Shown one piece after another: positions 49,541 to 53,417 of a DNA stretch of 53,417 nt (its first letter is position 1; each line of letters starts with the position of its first letter). The stretch spans positions 1-53,417 of the forward strand of contig JASMCQ010000113.1 of the NCBI GenBank assembly GCA_030753265.1, read 5' to 3'. The notes beneath the pieces were generated by a model. It had not been told where the DNA came from and ran no database searches. It saw only the letters and a program-made list of their open reading frames with translations. Made by a program: the position numbers and the translations under genes. Source of the stretch: Dehalococcoidia bacterium. Its GTDB lineage: Bacteria; Chloroflexota; Dehalococcoidia; UBA3495.

Positions 49541-50734
49541 ATGTCCGACAAAGGGATTGTGTACCTGGACCATGCGGGGACTACCCCGATGGACCCCAGG
49601 GTGTTGGAGGCCATGACGCCCTACTTCACGCGGCGTTACGGGAACCCTTCAAGCATCCACTCGGTGGGCCAGGAAGCTCGTTATGCCCTGGATGAGTCCC
49701 GGGAGCGGGTGGCCCAGGTGCTGCATTGCCGCCCCCGCGAGGTGGTTTTCACCGGCGGCGGCACCGAATCGGATAATGCCGCCATTCACGGCGTGGCGAC
49801 GGCCTTGCAAGAGACCGGGAACCACATCGTCACCTCTAGCGCGGAGCACCACGCGGTGCTTCACACCTGCCAGCACCTGGAAGGCCTTGGGTTCGACGTG
49901 ACCTACTTGCCGGTGGACGACTTTGGCATGGTCCACCCCGAAGAGGTCTACAACGCCATCACGGACCGGACGTCCCTGGTCACCATCATGTACGCCAATA
50001 ACGAGATCGGGACCATCAACCCGATTGCCGGGATTGCCGAAGCAACCCACCGGCGAGCCCTGGAGTTGGAGCGGACCATCGTGGTGCACAGCGACGGCGT
50101 ACAAGCGGCCGGCTTCCTGAGCCTGGACGTAGGCCGGCTCGGGTTGGACATGCTGACCCTTTCGAGCCACAAGTTCTACGGGCCCAAGGGTACCGGGGTG
50201 CTATACATCAAGCGGGGAACGCCCTACCTGCCCTTCATAGTTGGGGGTGGGCAGGAGCGGGAAAGGCGTTCCGGGACCGAGAATATTCCCGGCATCGTGG
50301 GGCTCTCGGTGGCGTTGGAATTGGCCGATACCCAAAGGGAGGAAGCCAGCGCCCACTGCTCTGCCCTGCGGGACCGGATCATTCGGTTCGTCTTGGACAG
50401 CGTTTCGAGAAGCCGCCTGAACGGCCATCCCACGGAGCGGCTGCCCAACAACATCAACTTCTCCTTCGCGGGCGTCGAGGGAGAGCCCATACTGCTGGGT
50501 CTGGACATGGCCGGGATCGCCACCTCCAGCGGCAGCGCCTGCAGCTCCGGGTCGCTGGAGCCGTCCCACGTACTGCTGGCCTTGGGCCAATCGGCGGAGC
50601 TGGCCCGAGGCAGCCTGCGGATAACCCTGGGCAAGGGAAACACCGAAGAGGAAATCGATTACCTGTTGAAGACGCTGGTGGACCTGGTGAGCCAGTTGCG
50701 CCAGCTACCCACTCTCGCCACGACCGGCGCGTGA
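49541..50734 (+). CDS. Cysteine desulfurase (NifS/IscS type)
   Basis: This 397-residue PLP enzyme takes sulfur from cysteine for Fe-S clusters and thio-compounds. It starts [19 protein letters not shown] and has [25 protein letters not shown], and the PLP-lysine K211 in [12 protein letters not shown]. The catalytic persulfide cysteine is C334 in [17 protein letters not shown]. The long Cys-containing loop is that of group I (IscS/NifS). ATG 49541 follows GAGG by six bases. No iscU or other Fe-S assembly gene is adjacent. In organisms with selA the same enzyme class may also supply selenium from selenocysteine. Confidence 0.93.
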   Translation: MSDKGIVYLDHAGTTPMDPRVLEAMTPYFTRRYGNPSSIHSVGQEARYALDESRERVAQVLHCRPREVVFTGGGTESDNAAIHGVATALQETGNHIVTSSAEHHAVLHTCQHLEGLGFDVTYLPVDDFGMVHPEEVYNAITDRTSLVTIMYANNEIGTINPIAGIAEATHRRALELERTIVVHSDGVQAAGFLSLDVGRLGLDMLTLSSHKFYGPKGTGVLYIKRGTPYLPFIVGGGQERERRSGTENIPGIVGLSVALELADTQREEASAHCSALRDRIIRFVLDSVSRSRLNGHPTERLPNNINFSFAGVEGEPILLGLDMAGIATSSGSACSSGSLEPSHVLLALGQSAELARGSLRITLGKGNTEEEIDYLLKTLVDLVSQLRQLPTLATTGA

Positions 50735-50799
50735 CAAAAATCGAATTTGGGCAGTCAGCTCTGCTTGAAGCTGATCGCCGAAAAGCTGTGGTGCCCTGG

Positions 50800-51621
50800 A
50801 TGCAAAAACGGAAACTGATCTTCTTGACCGCCATCCTCCTCGCGGCCCTCGCTCTGGCCGGCTGCTCGGACAGATCGTCGAATTTTGGGAAGTATTTTAA
50901 GGGCCGGACCCTGCACATCAACGTCCTTACCATCGAAACGGCGCCCGAGCTGCGCTACGCCACCATCGACCCGGAACAGGTGGTACGGCATTGGAGGTTG
51001 ATACCCTCGGATCAGGAGCTGGAACTGGTGATGGTGAACCTTAAGGTGGAAAACCACACGGCCACCAGCGCTATCGTTAGCGTGGACCAGCAGGCCGCCC
51101 AACTCCGGGACTTCGTGCGCGAGACCTACTTCCCCATTGACCTTAACAAACGCCTGTACCAGGGCTTCCGGGGCCGGGCGGCGGTCGAGGTCCGTATGGA
51201 CCTGGGGCAGTGCTTCGATCCCAACCAGATGTATATAACGCCGGGAACAACGGTCAACTGGATCAACGAAGGCACGGAGGCCCACTACGTGAAACTGGAC
51301 GGTGGGGCCGGCGGCCAGGGCGACGCCGATTCGATGTCGATCAACCCGGGAGAAAGCTACGCCTATACCTTCGGAGAGCCGGGGACCTGGAGTTACCAGT
51401 GCAGCGCGGATGGAGGGCCGGAACAAGAGGCGCTGGTGGTGGTCGAAGAAATGGACGGCAAGCCTGAAACGGATGAACGGGCCATGCTATTCATCAACGG
51501 CTCGTTCGACTTGAAGATGGACATGGGGATCGACGGGTGGGTGGTGTTCGAAGCCCCCAAAGGGACCAAGTTCCGCGATTTCCGCTGGCGAGCCGGGGAT
51601 TCCATCACCATCACTTTCTAA
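50800..51621 (+). CDS. Lipoprotein with DUF4352-like and cupredoxin-like domains
   Basis: This ~273-residue protein opens with a lipoprotein signal (KRKLIFLTAILLAALALAGC, lipobox LAGC near residue 21). Residues ~60-130 form a DUF4352-like beta domain (ELELVMVNLKVENHTATSAI, QAAQLRDFVRETYFPIDLNK). Residues ~150-215 look like a cupredoxin: MYITPGTTVNWINEGTEAHY, then INPGESYAYTFGEPGTWSYQ-C. The His and Cys could bind copper, but the second His and Met of true cupredoxins are not evident. It lies directly after the cysteine desulfurase with overlapping open frame; I choose ATG 50800, though a weaker start cannot be excluded. Function unknown. Confidence 0.75.
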   Translation: MQKRKLIFLTAILLAALALAGCSDRSSNFGKYFKGRTLHINVLTIETAPELRYATIDPEQVVRHWRLIPSDQELELVMVNLKVENHTATSAIVSVDQQAAQLRDFVRETYFPIDLNKRLYQGFRGRAAVEVRMDLGQCFDPNQMYITPGTTVNWINEGTEAHYVKLDGGAGGQGDADSMSINPGESYAYTFGEPGTWSYQCSADGGPEQEALVVVEEMDGKPETDERAMLFINGSFDLKMDMGIDGWVVFEAPKGTKFRDFRWRAGDSITITF

Positions 51622-51670
51622 ACACTGTCTCGAATCTTTACCCGAAACTTGTCGAGGGGCGCAGGGCTGG

Positions 51671-51697
51671 TGGTTCGACAAGTTCACCACGAACGGT
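51671..51697. repeat. Dispersed repeat, copy B
   Basis: TGGTTCGACAAGTTCACCAC followed by GAACGGT is nearly identical to 25234-25260, with flanking similarity in the following GTAAC-x-CCG and AAAGGAG. Both copies lie in short gaps downstream of plus-strand genes. Confidence 0.6.
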
Positions 51698-51844
51698 AAC
51701 TGTAACGCCGGATATCGACCGGATACCGAAAGGAGATACCCTGGTTGGTTTCTCCGCGTCCCAGGTGGCCTCAGGCGCAATGCGAGGGGCTCTGGGCGGC
51801 CAACCGCGGCGTGCTCAACCAATCGCGGAATACTTAGTTGCTGA

Positions 51845-52480
51845 GTGGTTAGAGTGGACCTGGCTTCTCCTACAAATCAAGCTCAGCCGGCGGGCGGAAA
51901 ACCACTCCCCCCGGTTTGGCGGCGGCTTTTCCACCTCTCTTTCGGTTCCTCCATCCCAATAACGAGCGTTTTCGCTTCAGATGACCTCATGGTCGCAACC
52001 ATGGCTGTAGTGTCCGCGGGCGCACTCGGGCTGGACCTGCTGCGGTTCCGGCTTTCTTGGCTGAACCGGCAGTTTGTCCGCTGGCTGGCGCCCTTGCTGA
52101 AGCGAGAGGAAGACCGGCGCATCACTGGCGCGACCTTCATGGTCATCGCGGCGTTGTTCGCCTTTTTCTTCTACGGAGACGAAGTGGCGGTGCCCGTCCT
52201 GCTATTCTTGTCGCTGGGCGACCCAACGGCGGCGCTGGTGGGGCGGCGGGCGCCTGGGCCCAGGATACGGGGTAAGTCACCCGTTGGTACCGCCGCCCTC
52301 ATCGCGGTCGCGCTCCTGGTTATCGGGGCGCTGGTGAGCACCGGAGCGGTGGAATACCACTGGGGACTGCTGGTGGGGGCCGCCATTGCCGGACTGGTGG
52401 AGCTGGTTTCCATACCTCCGGACGACAACCTCACCATCCCGCTGATCGCGGGGGCGGCCATGTATCTCCTGGGCGTTTAA
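51845..52480 (+). CDS. Dolichol/phytol kinase-like (CTP-dependent) membrane protein
   Basis: This 211-residue integral membrane protein resembles the SEC59/DGK1/VTE5 family of CTP-dependent lipid-alcohol kinases. The family signature is visible: WRRLFHLSFGSSIPIT near the N-terminus and LSLGDPTAALVGRR with GKSPVGTAAL (nucleotide-binding region). Several helices follow (VIAALFAFFFYGDEVAVPVL, ALIAVALLVIGALVSTGAVE, LIAGAAMYLLGV). The start is uncertain: GTG 51845 is used here but the ribosome site is poor and a later start is possible. The substrate (a polyprenol or diacylglycerol) is not known. Confidence 0.7.
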   Translation: MVRVDLASPTNQAQPAGGKPLPPVWRRLFHLSFGSSIPITSVFASDDLMVATMAVVSAGALGLDLLRFRLSWLNRQFVRWLAPLLKREEDRRITGATFMVIAALFAFFFYGDEVAVPVLLFLSLGDPTAALVGRRAPGPRIRGKSPVGTAALIAVALLVIGALVSTGAVEYHWGLLVGAAIAGLVELVSIPPDDNLTIPLIAGAAMYLLGV

Positions 52481-52561
52481 CGACCGGAGGCATCGAGAAA
52501 CAGTGAAACAGAGAGCTGGAATGAGATTGTGCACCGAGGCCACGTGGCCGGCCTGCCTCGG

Positions 52562-53417
52562 TCAGCCTCCGCCGTCGAACCGGATGGTCTCGGCCCGCTC
52601 CCGTTGGAACTTCAAGTAGGCCTGTTTGCTCATCGCGGGCCGATGCGACTTGATGACTGATTGGGCCTTGGCGCCACCATTACCCAGCAAGTCGATCACC
52701 ACCATGGCCATGATTTTGGCCGGATTGATCACCGCCAACTCGTAGTCATTGACCAGGTACTCTTTGCTGTGTCCGGGACCGGTTGCTCCGCCGGTGTACG
52801 GATGGCATACCGGTATAACGTGGCTAAGGTCTCCCATGTCAGTCGATCCGCCCCGGTTGCGCCGCGCCGGGATCACCAGGGTCGCCCTCTCCCCTAGCAG
52901 TTCCACTGAACCCTGCCGGAACAGCTCTTGGAGTTTCGGGTCTTGACGGAGCGGGAGGTAACCAGGAATGTTGGTGATCTCCACCGAGGCGCCCACCGCC
53001 AGTGCTCCGGCTTTGAAGCAGCGGTCCACCACCGCGGCATTGTTGACCACCGCCTGGGGGGTTGACGAACGGACCCGCCACTCCAGGCGAACGTCCGACG
53101 GTACGGCGCTGACCGCTTCGCCGCCCCTGGTCATGACGCCATGGATGCGTACCGTATCCTCGACCCGGTGGGTCTCCCGTGTGGCGTGGATGGCCTGCAG
53201 GGCGAAGGTGGCGGCATTGAGCGCATTGATTCCCAGGTGGGGAGCGCTTCCCGCATGGGCGCCGAGGCCCTGGAATCGCACGTACTTCACGACGTGACCG
53301 TTGCTGGTGCCCCCCAAGGCGAACTTGCTGGCGCCCATGTCACTGGCGGTGTGGCACATGATAGCCATATCCACGTCGTCGAACTCTCCAAGCCCGATCA
53401 GCTCCTGTTTGCCCCCC
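52562..53417 (-). CDS. M20-family peptidase/amidohydrolase, C-terminal part (5' end outside window)
   Basis: The last ~285 residues of an M20 aminoacylase/carboxypeptidase-like enzyme; the 5' end is beyond base 53417. The visible part contains FDDVDMAIMCHTASDM, KYVRFQGLGAHAGSAPHLGI (start of the dimerisation domain with conserved GxxAHAG) and STDMGDLSHVIPVCHPYTGG near the C-terminal metal site. It resembles the AbgB/PM20D2 amidohydrolase subgroup that cleaves N-acyl or gamma-glutamyl amides, but the metal ligands of the N-terminal half are not visible here. It reads towards the dolichol-kinase-like gene with an 80-nt gap. Confidence 0.85.
   Translation of the reverse strand, partial: GGKQELIGLGEFDDVDMAIMCHTASDMGASKFALGGTSNGHVVKYVRFQGLGAHAGSAPHLGINALNAATFALQAIHATRETHRVEDTVRIHGVMTRGGEAVSAVPSDVRLEWRVRSSTPQAVVNNAAVVDRCFKAGALAVGASVEITNIPGYLPLRQDPKLQELFRQGSVELLGERATLVIPARRNRGGSTDMGDLSHVIPVCHPYTGGATGPGHSKEYLVNDYELAVINPAKIMAMVVIDLLGNGGAKAQSVIKSHRPAMSKQAYLKFQRERAETIRFDGGG

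Noticed and set aside
1..53417. CRISPR array, prophage or intact insertion sequence
   Set aside because: No regularly spaced direct repeats, no transposase, integrase or phage structural genes were recognised.

Overview
The window is GC-rich, densely coded bacterial chromosome with no rRNA, tRNA, phage or intact insertion sequence. The gene content best fits a Chloroflexota bacterium, perhaps of the Dehalococcoidia/SAR202 type. The hints are a succinate dehydrogenase with a heterodisulfide-reductase-like subunit, GldF/GldG-type ABC genes, DUF5666 and proline/alanine-rich lipoproteins, and many dispersed palindromic repeats. This assignment is an inference; no marker gene settles it.

Layout. 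1-8.4 kb: a TCA-cycle block with sdhA (5' end outside the window), sdhB, a CCG-domain subunit, a class III aminotransferase, malate dehydrogenase and a monomeric isocitrate dehydrogenase. 8.5-15.3 kb: a YyaL-type thioredoxin-domain protein, thrS, plsY, and prfB with its programmed +1 frameshift. 15.3-18.3 kb: riboflavin operon ribD-ribE-ribBA. 18.7-22.1 kb: a SIMPL lipoprotein, an ECF sigma/anti-sigma pair and a small exported protein. 22.3-28.3 kb: a UbiE-family methyltransferase, a decayed membrane-protein gene, selA (selenocysteine synthase), an alpha/beta hydrolase without its serine, an FAD dehydrogenase, and a MerB-like gene with two in-frame TGA codons. 28.5-32 kb: groES-groEL and an endonuclease Q-type nuclease. 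32-34.6 kb: two exported proteins. 34.8-42.8 kb: rimI-like, coaE, a MoxR ATPase, a CoA-type Nudix hydrolase, a giant VWA protein, and cinA. 43-47.1 kb: an ABC-2 exporter operon with GldG and DUF4340 partners. 47.3-53.4 kb: speD-speB, a site-2 protease, a cysteine desulfurase, a cupredoxin-like lipoprotein, a dolichol-kinase-like protein and a truncated M20 peptidase.

The main discovery is at 27659-28303 (minus strand). Read conventionally, it is a 90-residue fragment. Read through TGA at codons 91 and 156, it is a 214-residue organomercurial-lyase (MerB) homologue of the normal family length. The two TGA codons fall where MerB has its catalytic cysteines (Cys96 and Cys159). Each TGA is followed at 18-20 nt by a hairpin with a GU-containing loop. 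The second hairpin is long and perfectly paired, with a GGUC loop like that of E. coli fdhF. A selA gene lies about 2.5 kb away. I read this as a double-selenocysteine MerB-like enzyme, co-transcribed with a TcuA-like flavoprotein.

Other points of interest are the type-E-like succinate dehydrogenase with ligands for three Fe-S clusters including a likely [4Fe-4S] S3, the MoxR-Nudix-VWA cluster with no obvious client, decayed antitoxin and prenyltransferase-like genes, and several families of palindromic repeats.
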